DNA of 21,020 nt from an uncultured Acetatifactor sp. (GTDB lineage: Bacteria > Bacillota > Clostridia > Lachnospirales > Lachnospiraceae), in NCBI GenBank assembly GCA_910579755.1, contig CAJTVB010000030.1, forward strand, positions 19,593-40,612, given 5' to 3'. The position numbers were made by a program, and so were the translations under genes. Shown in pieces: positions 1 to 7,458 of this stretch (its first letter is position 1; every line of letters begins with the position of its first letter). A model generated the notes under the pieces. That model saw nothing but the letters and a program-made list of their open reading frames with translations, was not told the DNA's origin and made no database searches.

Positions 1-132
1 TGTAGCTTGCAGAAGTTCGCTTGCTTGCAAGAGCGAACTTCAAAAGCTAACGAGCAGCTATGCTGCGAGAAAAATGTAGCTTGCAGAAGTTCGCTTGCTT
101 GCAAGAGCGAACTTCAAAAGCTAACGAGCAGC
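1..132. repeat. 58-bp direct repeat, two copies, each an extended hairpin
   Basis: Positions 1-58 and 75-132 are identical and are separated by 16 bases. Inside each copy is a perfect 10-bp stem (GAAGTTCGCT at 12-21 pairing with AGCGAACTTC at 32-41), extended by an outer stem TAGCTT (3-8) with AAGCTA (44-49). The spacer adds a small GCAGC/GCTGC hairpin. There is no long T-run, so this is not a simple terminator. The array may continue left of the window. It resembles intergenic REP-like or hairpin repeats dispersed in Clostridia genomes; I do not recognise a named family. Confidence 0.85.
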
Positions 133-187
133 ATAACAAGGCAATTTTATAAACGGATGCCCGTCTGGCGGGCCGGGAGGTATAAGA

Positions 188-1546
188 ATGGGATTGATCA
201 AAGCGGCAAAGGATGCAATCGGCGGACTGATGGCCGATCAGTGGCGGGAGTATTTTTATTGCACTTCTCTTGCCAGCGATGTTCTGATGGCCAAAGGCGA
301 GAAACAGATTACCAAGGGACGTAACAGCAATACAAAGGGGATTGACAATATCATTTCCAACGGTTCTGTGGTGTCCGTCAATGCAGGCCAGTGCATGGTC
401 ATTGTGGATCAGGGAAAAATAGCGGAATTTTGTGCGGAGCCCGGTGAGTTTGTCTATGATACCTCCACGGAGCCCTCCTTGTTTTACGGCAGCCTGGGGG
501 AGAATATCAGAATGACCTTCCAGCAGCTTGGCAGGAGATTTACCTTTGGGGGCAATACGGCAAAGGACCAGAGGGTGTATTATTTTAATATTAAAGAGAT
601 TATGAACAATCTCTATGGAACGCCCAATCCTATCCGTTTTCATTATGTTTCAAAAAATACCGGATTTGAGATAGAGACCAGCGTCAAATGCAACGGACAG
701 TATACCTTTAAGATTGTTGATCCCATTTTGTTCTATACAAACGTCTGCGGGAACGTGGAGAAAGAGTACCGCAAGACAGAGCTTTTGGGTGTCATGAAGG
801 GCGAGCTGCTGACCAAGCTTCCTGTGGCCCTTGCAAAGATCGCGGCCCAGGGGGTTCTTCCCTATGAGGTTCCTCTGCATCTGGATGAGCTGACCAGATA
901 TATGAAGGAGGCGCTTAGTCAGCAGTGGACAGAGCTTCGGGGCATCGAAGTAGTATCCATGAGCATGAATGATCCCATCGTTCCTCAGGAAGATATTGAC
1001 AAGATCAATAAGTGGAACGACACGGCGGTGCTGACCAGGGCCGATATGGCGGCAGCACGCCAGGTGGAGGCATATACGCAGGCATTGGGCGGCATCAGCG
1101 GCGGAGACGGCAAGGGAGGCAGTGCTGAGGGATCTGCCATGAACGGAGCCATGGGCATGATGGCCATGGGAATGATGCAGGGAATGATGAACGGCGGCAT
1201 GGGGAATGCCTTTGGAGTTCCCGGTCAGCCTATGGCACCGCTTAAGCCTGCCGGCACTGTTGCGGAAGGAGCAATCCTGGGCTGGACCTGTAGCTGCGGC
1301 AAGACCGATAACAGAGGGAAATTCTGTCAGGAGTGTGGACTGCCCAAGCCTGCTCTGGACGGCTGGACCTGCTCCTGCGGTCATGTAAATCAGGGAAAAT
1401 TCTGCCAGGAATGCGGCAGAAAAAAGCCTGAAGGCGCGTCGCTTTACAGATGCGACAAATGTGGATGGGAACCGGAGGACCCTTCCCATCCGCCCAAGTT
1501 CTGTCCTGAGTGCGGAGACATTTTTGACGAAAACGACAGGGTATGA
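188..1546 (+). CDS. SPFH-domain protein with three C-terminal zinc ribbons (YdjI-like)
   Basis: The protein has 452 residues. The start ATG is preceded by GGGAGGT at 175-181. The N-terminal ~290 residues look like an SPFH/band-7-type scaffold of the kind annotated as virion core protein or YdjI in Firmicutes, a family thought to organise membrane or phage-shock-type assemblies. A Gly/Met-rich linker (about 305-345) leads to three cysteine modules from residue 365: two near-identical CSCG...CQECG ribbons and a third CDKCG...CPECG ribbon. Each offers four cysteines for zinc. No signal peptide or membrane segment is visible, so it is probably cytosolic and membrane-peripheral. It is followed by another zinc-ribbon protein on the same strand, which suggests a functional pair. 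The exact role is unknown. Confidence 0.8.
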   Translation: MGLIKAAKDAIGGLMADQWREYFYCTSLASDVLMAKGEKQITKGRNSNTKGIDNIISNGSVVSVNAGQCMVIVDQGKIAEFCAEPGEFVYDTSTEPSLFYGSLGENIRMTFQQLGRRFTFGGNTAKDQRVYYFNIKEIMNNLYGTPNPIRFHYVSKNTGFEIETSVKCNGQYTFKIVDPILFYTNVCGNVEKEYRKTELLGVMKGELLTKLPVALAKIAAQGVLPYEVPLHLDELTRYMKEALSQQWTELRGIEVVSMSMNDPIVPQEDIDKINKWNDTAVLTRADMAAARQVEAYTQALGGISGGDGKGGSAEGSAMNGAMGMMAMGMMQGMMNGGMGNAFGVPGQPMAPLKPAGTVAEGAILGWTCSCGKTDNRGKFCQECGLPKPALDGWTCSCGHVNQGKFCQECGRKKPEGASLYRCDKCGWEPEDPSHPPKFCPECGDIFDENDRV

Positions 1547-1600
1547 CATAAATATTCAGCCGGGTTACAGGCATGCCTGAACGGGATTTTTTGAAAAGCA

Positions 1601-1657
1601 ACAAAGTCGCAGCAGTCTGGATGCAGCGTTGGCCGCAGAAGTCTGCTGCGCTTTTTG
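1601..1657 (+). terminator. Stem-loop terminator candidate after the SPFH gene
   Basis: CGCAGCAG (1608-1615) pairs perfectly with CTGCTGCG (1643-1650). The stem is extended imperfectly by ACAAAG on the left and CTTTTTGT on the right. The loop is long (27 nt) and contains a further GCAG/CTGC-type pairing. The T-tract follows directly, as expected for an intrinsic terminator. Confidence 0.5.
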
Positions 1658-1726
1658 TCCACGGGCGTTGTGATGATACGGTATAGATACAACAGGTATG
1701 TTGGCAGTGAAAAGGGGGGATAAGGC

Positions 1727-2488
1727 ATGAATCCGGGTCAGCTGGGGACGATCATCATATTGGTGTTGATTCTCATTGTCATAGGAAGCGGTTTTGTGAT
1801 TTATCGGAGAATCAGAAAAAAGCTTCGGGACTTTTCCAACATGGTTTTCGGAACCCCTGATCTTGTCCAGGGTCTGAAATCGGTGGAGAAGGAAACGGAG
1901 ATTACGCCGAAGTCGGTGGCGGCGGCTACCAGCCTCTATCTCCCAAATATCATGAGAGATTTTCCTGAGTTTCACTATGACGAGATGAAAAAGCGCGCGG
2001 AAAATGTACTGGTTTCGTTTCTGTGCGGCGTGGACGGACAAAATCCGGAACTGCTGTCGGAGGGCACCAGCGAACTGCGCAATAAGCTGAAAATGAGGAT
2101 CGATATGCATCGACAGGAAGGGAAAGAGGAGCATTTCCGCAACATTAAAATACACCGGACGGAGATCCGTCTTTACCGTCGGCGGCAGGGAAGATGCAGT
2201 ATCATACTGCAGTCTGCGGTTCAGTATAACTATTTTGTGGATAAAGGCGGCGTAAAAATGGAAGGATCCAGAGAAAGGCTGAAACAGAGCAGATATGACG
2301 TGGAGATGATCTACATACAGGACAGGGATGTGGTGGAAAACCTGGAGGATGCGGGGCTTGCCATGAACTGCCCTAATTGCGGGGCACCGTTGCCCGGCCT
2401 GGGGGCAAAAAAGTGCGCATACTGTGATTCCCCTATTGTGGAATTCAGTCTTCGGACTTGGAGCTTCAGTGACGTGAAGGAAGTGTAG
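1727..2488 (+). CDS. Membrane-anchored protein with C-terminal zinc ribbon
   Basis: The protein has 253 residues. ATG 1727 follows GGGGGGA at 1714-1720. Residues about 6-26 form one strongly hydrophobic helix followed by a basic stretch (RRIRKK), so the bulk should be cytoplasmic. The central part (about 60-205) has the mixed helix/strand pattern of a Tim44-like or NTF2-like domain, but this is a weak impression. Cys215, Cys218, Cys230 and Cys233 (CPNC...CAYC) make a zinc ribbon close to the C-terminus. It lies about 180 bases downstream of the zinc-ribbon SPFH gene, with a probable terminator between them, so the two may be functionally linked without being one transcript. I do not recognise a characterised homologue. 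Confidence 0.75.
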   Translation: MNPGQLGTIIILVLILIVIGSGFVIYRRIRKKLRDFSNMVFGTPDLVQGLKSVEKETEITPKSVAAATSLYLPNIMRDFPEFHYDEMKKRAENVLVSFLCGVDGQNPELLSEGTSELRNKLKMRIDMHRQEGKEEHFRNIKIHRTEIRLYRRRQGRCSIILQSAVQYNYFVDKGGVKMEGSRERLKQSRYDVEMIYIQDRDVVENLEDAGLAMNCPNCGAPLPGLGAKKCAYCDSPIVEFSLRTWSFSDVKEV

Positions 2489-2548
2489 TTGCCCTTCAGA
2501 GTGTTTTGTATGACACAAAGGTATGATGGAAATGAGCAGGATATGCGG

Positions 2549-2623
2549 CGGGGCTAGAAGGAGCAGAAATGCGCAGGCAATGAGACCGGAATGCACAGGC
2601 AATGTGACGGGGCTGGAAGGAGC
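2549..2623. repeat. Short degenerate repeats in the pcrA leader
   Basis: Within the 221-bp gap before pcrA, a 22-bp unit (2568-2589, beginning AATGCGCAGGCAATG) is followed directly by a near copy at 2590-2610. A separate 16-base motif CGGGGCTRGAAGGAGC occurs at 2549-2564 and 2608-2623. Reading frames through this stretch do not resemble a protein. Apart from these repeats and the pcrA ribosome site, nothing else was seen in the gap. Confidence 0.6.
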
Positions 2624-2709
2624 CAATAAGGTGACAGGGAAGCGAGAGGCACATGACTGGTGTGCAGGGATGCGGCAGGAAGCAGAGAACGGGGAATACG
2701 GAGGCAGGA

Positions 2710-5154
2710 ATGAGCATATATGATACATTAAATAAAGAGCAGAAGGAAGCGGTTTTGCACACGGAGGGACCGTTGCTTTTGCTGGCGGGAGCGGGATCCG
2801 GAAAAACCAGGGTCCTTACCCACAGAATCGCTTATCTGATTGATGAGCTGGGAGTGAGACCCTGGAATATTCTGGCCATCACCTTTACCAACAAGGCTGC
2901 CGGAGAGATGCGGGAGAGAGTGGACGGCCTGGTAGGATTTGGCTCCGACCAGATCTGGGTATCCACCTTTCATTCTGCCTGCGTGAGGATTCTGCGAAGA
3001 CATATCGATAAGCTGGGATATGGAAACGACTTTACGATTTATGATACGGACGATCAAAAGACCCTAATGAAGGATATCTGTAAGAGCCTGAATATTGATA
3101 CCAAGGTCTATAAGGAAAAGTCGCTGCTGGGCGCTATTTCGTCTGCAAAGGATGAATTGGTCAGTGTCAGGGAATACGAGCAGGAGGCAATTTCGGATTT
3201 CGGAAAGGCTGTTTATGCAAAAGCTTACCGGGAATATCAGGAGCGTCTGCAGAAAAATAATGCTCTGGATTTTGACGATATTATTGTCAAGACGGTAGAG
3301 CTGTTTCAAAATTGTCCTGAGATTCTGGATTCCTATCAGGAGCGCTTTCACTATATTATGGTGGACGAGTATCAGGATACCAACACGGCTCAGTTTGAGC
3401 TGGTAAAGCTTCTGGCCCAGAAATACCGGAATCTGTGTGTGGTAGGGGATGACGATCAGTCCATTTATAAATTCCGGGGAGCCAATATTCGGAATATTCT
3501 GGATTTTGAAAAATATTTTCCGGAAACAGCAGTAATCCGGCTGGAGCAGAATTATCGTTCTACACAAATGATTTTGGACGCCGCCAATGCGGTGATACAG
3601 AATAACGTGAGGAGAAAAAGCAAAGCCCTCTGGACCAGGCGTGAAGAGGGGGAATTGGTTCATTTCCGACAGTTTGACAATGGATATGAGGAGGCGGAAT
3701 TCATTGCCGACGACCTGTGCCGGAGGGTAAAGAAAGGGGGGCGGTATCAGGACTGCGCCGTGCTGTACCGCACCAACGCCCAGGCCCGCCTTCTGGAGGA
3801 GCGCATGATTCAGGAAAGCATTCCCTATAATGTGGTGGGAGGCGTGAACTTTTATGCCAGAAAGGAGATCAAGGATATCCTGGCGTATCTGAAAACCATT
3901 GACAACGGACAGGATGATGTGGCGGTGCGCCGGATCATCAATGTACCTAAACGGGGGATCGGCCAGGCTACTATGGATAAGGTGGCGGATTATGCCAGGA
4001 TGCGGGACCTGGGCCTGTATGAGGCAATGGAGTATGCCGATGACATTGCAGGATTGGGCAGAGCGGCAGCAAAAATTCGATCCTTTGTGGATCTGATCCA
4101 GAATTTTCGGGAGAGAGCGGAGGAGCTTAATCTGGTGGACCTGCTTCAGGAGATCATAGACGGAGTGGAATATGAGCAGCATCTGCAAAACGAGGATGAT
4201 GAAAGCGCCGAGGATCGTCTGGAAAACGTGGAGGAATTGATCAGTAAGGCCGCAAGCTATCAAGATACCCATGATGCGGTAAGCCTCACGGAATTTCTGG
4301 AAGAGGTTGCACTGGTTGCCGATATTGACAATGTGGACAGCCAAGATGACAGAGTGCTTCTAATGACTCTGCATTCTGCTAAGGGACTGGAATTTTCCAA
4401 TGTATATCTGGCGGGAATGGAAGACGGGCTGTTCCCCAGCAATATGACAATAGGATCAGATGACCCCTCGGATCTGGAAGAAGAGAGGCGGCTGGCTTAT
4501 GTGGGGATCACCAGGGCCAAGGATAATCTGACTATGACCTGTGCCAGAATGCGCATGCTGCGCGGTGAGACCCAGTACAACACGGTGAGCCGGTTCGTGA
4601 AGGAGATTCCGGAAGAGCTGTTGGACAATGCGCCGCCGGATTTCCGTTCCAGACTCATCAGAGAGCCGGAGGAATATGGGGGATTTGAAAGGACAAATAG
4701 CTACAGGGGAGCCGCAGGGTTTGGAAGGGAGGATGGCCGAAGAGGAACCGCAGGATTCGAAAGGGCGGACATAGACAGCCGGGAGGGCACCGCAGGATTC
4801 GGAAGAGAAGACAGCGGCGGGGGCAGCTCCGGCGGGGATAAAATGTCCCATGTGTCGGGATTTCGGCCTAAAGCTGTTTTGCGGCCCAAGACCACCGCAA
4901 AAGCGGACAAGCCCTTTATTGCAAAGGATATCAGCAGCCTGAATCAAATTGCCGGGATCTCCCGGGGAATACCGGTTCAGCTGTCCGGCGAGCTGTCCTA
5001 CGAGGTGGGAGACCGAGTTCTCCATATACGCTACGGAGAGGGGACTGTGCTGGACATCACAAAGGAACCCAGAGATTACAAGGTTACGGTGGAATTTGAC
5101 AGCGCAGGGCGGAAGATTATGTATGCATCCTTTGCAAAATTGAAAAGAATATAA
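2710..5154 (+). CDS. pcrA: ATP-dependent DNA helicase PcrA (UvrD/Rep family, SF1A)
   Basis: The protein has 814 residues. It is a 3'-5' DNA helicase acting in nucleotide excision repair, rolling-circle replication and removal of recombination intermediates or stalled RNA polymerase. ATG 2710 is chosen because GGAGG lies 5 bases upstream (2700-2704) and the protein then begins with the family start MSIYDTLNKEQKEAV; an upstream in-frame ATG at 2653 adds unrelated residues. Visible motifs are Walker A GAGSGKT (Lys32), DEYQD (219-223), GDDDQSIYKFRGA, the QNYRS motif, TLHSAKGLEF and RRLAYVGITRA. Residues about 655-720 are a low-complexity Gly/Arg/Glu linker with repeated GF-R units. The C-terminal ~50 residues (YEVGDRVLH... 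from 764) match the Tudor-like PcrA domain that binds RNA polymerase. Confidence 0.97.
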   Translation: MSIYDTLNKEQKEAVLHTEGPLLLLAGAGSGKTRVLTHRIAYLIDELGVRPWNILAITFTNKAAGEMRERVDGLVGFGSDQIWVSTFHSACVRILRRHIDKLGYGNDFTIYDTDDQKTLMKDICKSLNIDTKVYKEKSLLGAISSAKDELVSVREYEQEAISDFGKAVYAKAYREYQERLQKNNALDFDDIIVKTVELFQNCPEILDSYQERFHYIMVDEYQDTNTAQFELVKLLAQKYRNLCVVGDDDQSIYKFRGANIRNILDFEKYFPETAVIRLEQNYRSTQMILDAANAVIQNNVRRKSKALWTRREEGELVHFRQFDNGYEEAEFIADDLCRRVKKGGRYQDCAVLYRTNAQARLLEERMIQESIPYNVVGGVNFYARKEIKDILAYLKTIDNGQDDVAVRRIINVPKRGIGQATMDKVADYARMRDLGLYEAMEYADDIAGLGRAAAKIRSFVDLIQNFRERAEELNLVDLLQEIIDGVEYEQHLQNEDDESAEDRLENVEELISKAASYQDTHDAVSLTEFLEEVALVADIDNVDSQDDRVLLMTLHSAKGLEFSNVYLAGMEDGLFPSNMTIGSDDPSDLEEERRLAYVGITRAKDNLTMTCARMRMLRGETQYNTVSRFVKEIPEELLDNAPPDFRSRLIREPEEYGGFERTNSYRGAAGFGREDGRRGTAGFERADIDSREGTAGFGREDSGGGSSGGDKMSHVSGFRPKAVLRPKTTAKADKPFIAKDISSLNQIAGISRGIPVQLSGELSYEVGDRVLHIRYGEGTVLDITKEPRDYKVTVEFDSAGRKIMYASFAKLKRI
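4678..4803 (+). repeat. Imperfect repeats encoding the PcrA linker
   Basis: Four related units, roughly GCAGGATTYGRAAGG, begin near 4678, 4711, 4746 and 4787. They encode repeated A-G-F-x-R-x-D segments in the flexible linker before the RNA-polymerase-binding domain. The reading frame is kept throughout. Confidence 0.65.
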
Positions 5155-5232
5155 AAAATGTAGTAATTTTAGGGTAAATGTGGTATTCTATTACATATAA
5201 GGCGGTAGAACTGCCGAATTTGGAGGTGGCAT

Positions 5233-5502
5233 ATGAATAAGCTTGAGAATCTGATTGATATGGCAAGGCTGAATGAGCTTCTTGGAAAGAAGGAGGAAGA
5301 GAAAAAGAGCAATACCGTCTTGTGGGTGCTGGCAGTAATCGGCGCCGTGGCGGCTGTGGCAGCGATTGCTTACGCAGTGTATCGTTACTTCACTCCCAAG
5401 TATCTGGAGGACTTCGAAGACGATTTTGAAGATGAGTTCGAGGATGAGGACGAAGAAACAGAAGATGACGATGATTTCTTTGTCGACGAGGGAGAAAACT
5501 AA
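5233..5502 (+). CDS. Small single-pass membrane protein with polyacidic tail
   Basis: The protein has 89 residues. GGAGGTGG (5222-5229) lies just before the ATG. A charged N-terminus (about 1-27, Lys/Glu rich) leads to one transmembrane helix (about 29-49, Ala/Val rich), followed by YRYFTPKY and a tail of almost only Asp/Glu/Phe to the end. The acidic tail could bind cations or a basic partner; that is inference. It sits between pcrA and rlmD, with only 18 bases to rlmD, so it is probably co-transcribed with rlmD. I do not recognise a characterised family. Confidence 0.75.
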   Translation: MNKLENLIDMARLNELLGKKEEEKKSNTVLWVLAVIGAVAAVAAIAYAVYRYFTPKYLEDFEDDFEDEFEDEDEETEDDDDFFVDEGEN

Positions 5503-5520
5503 ACGGGAGAAAGCTAAGTA

Positions 5521-7338
5521 ATGAAAAAGGGCCAGGTATATGAAGGATTCGTAGAGAGGGTGGACTTCCCCAATAAAGGCATTGTGCAGACAGGGGAGGG
5601 CGCCGTTATCGTAAAGAACAGCCTGCCCGGACAGAAGGTAAAAATCAGCGTCAGCAAAGTGAGAAAAGGGAAGGCGGAAGGCCGTCTGCTGGAGGTGACA
5701 GAAAAGTCCCCTCTGGAGACCGGCAGTCCGTGTTCCCATTTTGGGTTATGCGGAGGCTGTACATATCTGTCCCTTTCCTATGAGGAGCAGCTGAAGATCA
5801 AGGAAAGGCAGGTTAAGCGCCTGCTGGACAGCGTGCTGGACCGTCAGGAAAGCCGGTGGGTCTGGGAGGGGATCAAGGGAAGTCCCGCAGTTTATGAATA
5901 CCGAAACAAGATGGAATTTACCTTTGGAGATGAGGTGAAGGAAGGACCTCTTTCTCTTGGCATGCATAAAAGAGGAAGCTTTTATGATATTGTGACCACA
6001 GGAGAGTGCAGGATCGTGGATGAGGATTACCGACTGATCCTGAAAACTGTGCGGGACTATTTTGCAGGGAAGGAAATCCGGTACTTTCACAGACAGCGCC
6101 ATCAGGGCTATCTGCGCCACCTGCTGGTGAGAAAGGCATCACGCACCGGGGAGATTCTGGCGGCGCTGGTTACCACATCTCAGAATCCCTGGGGAGAAAC
6201 TGTCGGGCCGATTGCAGAGAAAGACCTGCTTCAGGGCTTTCTGAAGAGTCTGCTGTTTCTTCAACAGGAGGGCAGGCTTGCAGGACGCTTTGCAGGAATC
6301 CTTCATATTGTGAATGATTCCCAGGCGGATGTGGTTCAAAGTGACCACACGGAGGTGCTCTACGGCCAGGAATATTTTTACGAAGAGCTTCTGGGACTTC
6401 GTTTTAAAATATCAACCTTTTCTTTTTTTCAGACCAATTCCCGGGGAGCCGAGCTGCTGTATGAGACTGCCAGAGAATATATTGAGGGACTGGAATGCAG
6501 GAGTGAAGAACCGGGAGGCAGGGAGGAAAGACCGGAAGAGGGCAGCGAGGGATCAGAATGCAGGAGCAAAGGCACAAAATCTGAGGAGGCCAGCACGTCA
6601 GGCGGTATTGCAGAATCCGCCGTACAGAGAGGTATTGTCTTTGATCTATACAGCGGTACCGGCACTATTGCCCAGCTGATGGCCCCGGTGTCCCGGAAGG
6701 TCATAGGCGTGGAGATCGTGGAGGAGGCGGTGGAAGCCGCCAGAAGGAATGCGGAGGAAAACGGTCTGAACAATTGTGAGTTTATTGCCGGTGATGTGCT
6801 GAAGGTCCTGGATTCCATCCGGGAGAAGCCGGATTTGATCATTCTGGATCCGCCCAGGGATGGAATTCATCCCAAGACGCTTCCCAAGATTATAGACTAT
6901 GGTGTGGATCATATTGTTTATATTTCCTGCAAACCCACAAGTCTTGCAAGGGATTTGGAGGCATTCCTGGATAATGGATATGCGGTGGAGAGAGCCGTGG
7001 CGGTGGATCAGTTTCCATGGACGGCGAATATTGAAAGTATCGTGTTGCTTTCAAAACTTAAATCGGATAAATATATTAATGTGGAATTAGAGATGGATGA
7101 ACTTGATTTGACGGCGGCGGAGAGTAAAGCAACTTATGAGGAAATCAAGGATTATGTTCTGAAGCAAAGCGGATTGAAAGTCAGCAACTTGTATATCGCA
7201 CAGGTAAAGCAGAAATGTGGGATTATTGAGAGGACAAATTATAACCTGCCAAAATCGGATAACTCCAGACAGCCGAAATGCCCGCCAGAGAAAGAGGCGG
7301 TTATAAGGGAAGCGTTGAAACATTTTCGTATGATTTGA
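5521..7338 (+). CDS. rlmD: 23S rRNA (uracil-C5)-methyltransferase, RlmD/RumA family, with extra C-terminal module
   Basis: The protein has 605 residues, against about 450 for typical RlmD. It methylates a uracil of 23S rRNA with S-adenosylmethionine. Residues 1-60 form a TRAM RNA-binding domain. Cys71, Cys77, Cys80 and Cys163 fit the 4Fe-4S cluster ligands of RumA. The SAM-binding motif is FDLYSGTGT (374-382), the family motif LDPPRDG is at 442-448, and the catalytic cysteine is Cys470 in ISCKPTSLARDL. Two additions explain the length: a Glu/Ser/Gly-rich insertion at about 326-369, and a C-terminal module (about 513-605) rich in charged residues and ending ALKHFRMI. I associate that module with Lachnospiraceae homologues; its function is unknown to me. 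The DNA coding for the module is more AT-rich than the rest of the gene, and a decayed copy lies at 9135-9285. Confidence 0.9.
   Translation: MKKGQVYEGFVERVDFPNKGIVQTGEGAVIVKNSLPGQKVKISVSKVRKGKAEGRLLEVTEKSPLETGSPCSHFGLCGGCTYLSLSYEEQLKIKERQVKRLLDSVLDRQESRWVWEGIKGSPAVYEYRNKMEFTFGDEVKEGPLSLGMHKRGSFYDIVTTGECRIVDEDYRLILKTVRDYFAGKEIRYFHRQRHQGYLRHLLVRKASRTGEILAALVTTSQNPWGETVGPIAEKDLLQGFLKSLLFLQQEGRLAGRFAGILHIVNDSQADVVQSDHTEVLYGQEYFYEELLGLRFKISTFSFFQTNSRGAELLYETAREYIEGLECRSEEPGGREERPEEGSEGSECRSKGTKSEEASTSGGIAESAVQRGIVFDLYSGTGTIAQLMAPVSRKVIGVEIVEEAVEAARRNAEENGLNNCEFIAGDVLKVLDSIREKPDLIILDPPRDGIHPKTLPKIIDYGVDHIVYISCKPTSLARDLEAFLDNGYAVERAVAVDQFPWTANIESIVLLSKLKSDKYINVELEMDELDLTAAESKATYEEIKDYVLKQSGLKVSNLYIAQVKQKCGIIERTNYNLPKSDNSRQPKCPPEKEAVIREALKHFRMI
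7320..7337 (+). repeat. 18-bp direct repeat at rlmD 3' end (left copy)
   Basis: ACATTTTCGTATGATTTG, the last codons of rlmD including the first two bases of its TGA stop, recurs exactly at 9264-9281. The two copies bracket the single-gene AT-rich segment. This could be the core of an attachment site or simply the best-preserved part of a duplicated gene end. Confidence 0.7.
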
Positions 7339-7458
7339 TGTGTCTTTAGAAATAGTGGGATGCTTTTTATAGATTTACGCTTTTGAGCGTTATCGTCATT
7401 TTTTTGCGATATTAAATTTACTGAGCAGATTAATAATATTTTGAGAGGAGGGATATTT

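Noticed and set aside
1..132. CRISPR-like array
   Set aside because: The repeats are 58 bp with a strong hairpin, there are only two copies, the spacer is 16 bp, and no cas genes are present.
650..1549. 299-codon open frame on the minus strand opposite the SPFH gene
   Set aside because: It lies wholly antisense to a well-supported gene and has no recognisable domain.
2523..2723. 66-codon + strand frame before pcrA
   Set aside because: It runs through the degenerate repeats, overlaps the pcrA ribosome site and start in another frame, and has no protein-like features.
1565..2728. 387-codon minus-strand frame
   Set aside because: It is antisense to the zinc-ribbon membrane protein and spans two intergenic regions; composition is Ser/Pro/His-rich shadow sequence.
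3064..4344. 426-codon open frame on the minus strand opposite pcrA
   Set aside because: It is a shadow of the helicase gene, with unlikely composition and no motif.
7377..7407. Terminator directly after rlmD (ACGCT/AGCGT hairpin)
   Set aside because: The stem is only 5 bp and the T-run begins several bases after it, so it is too weak to list.
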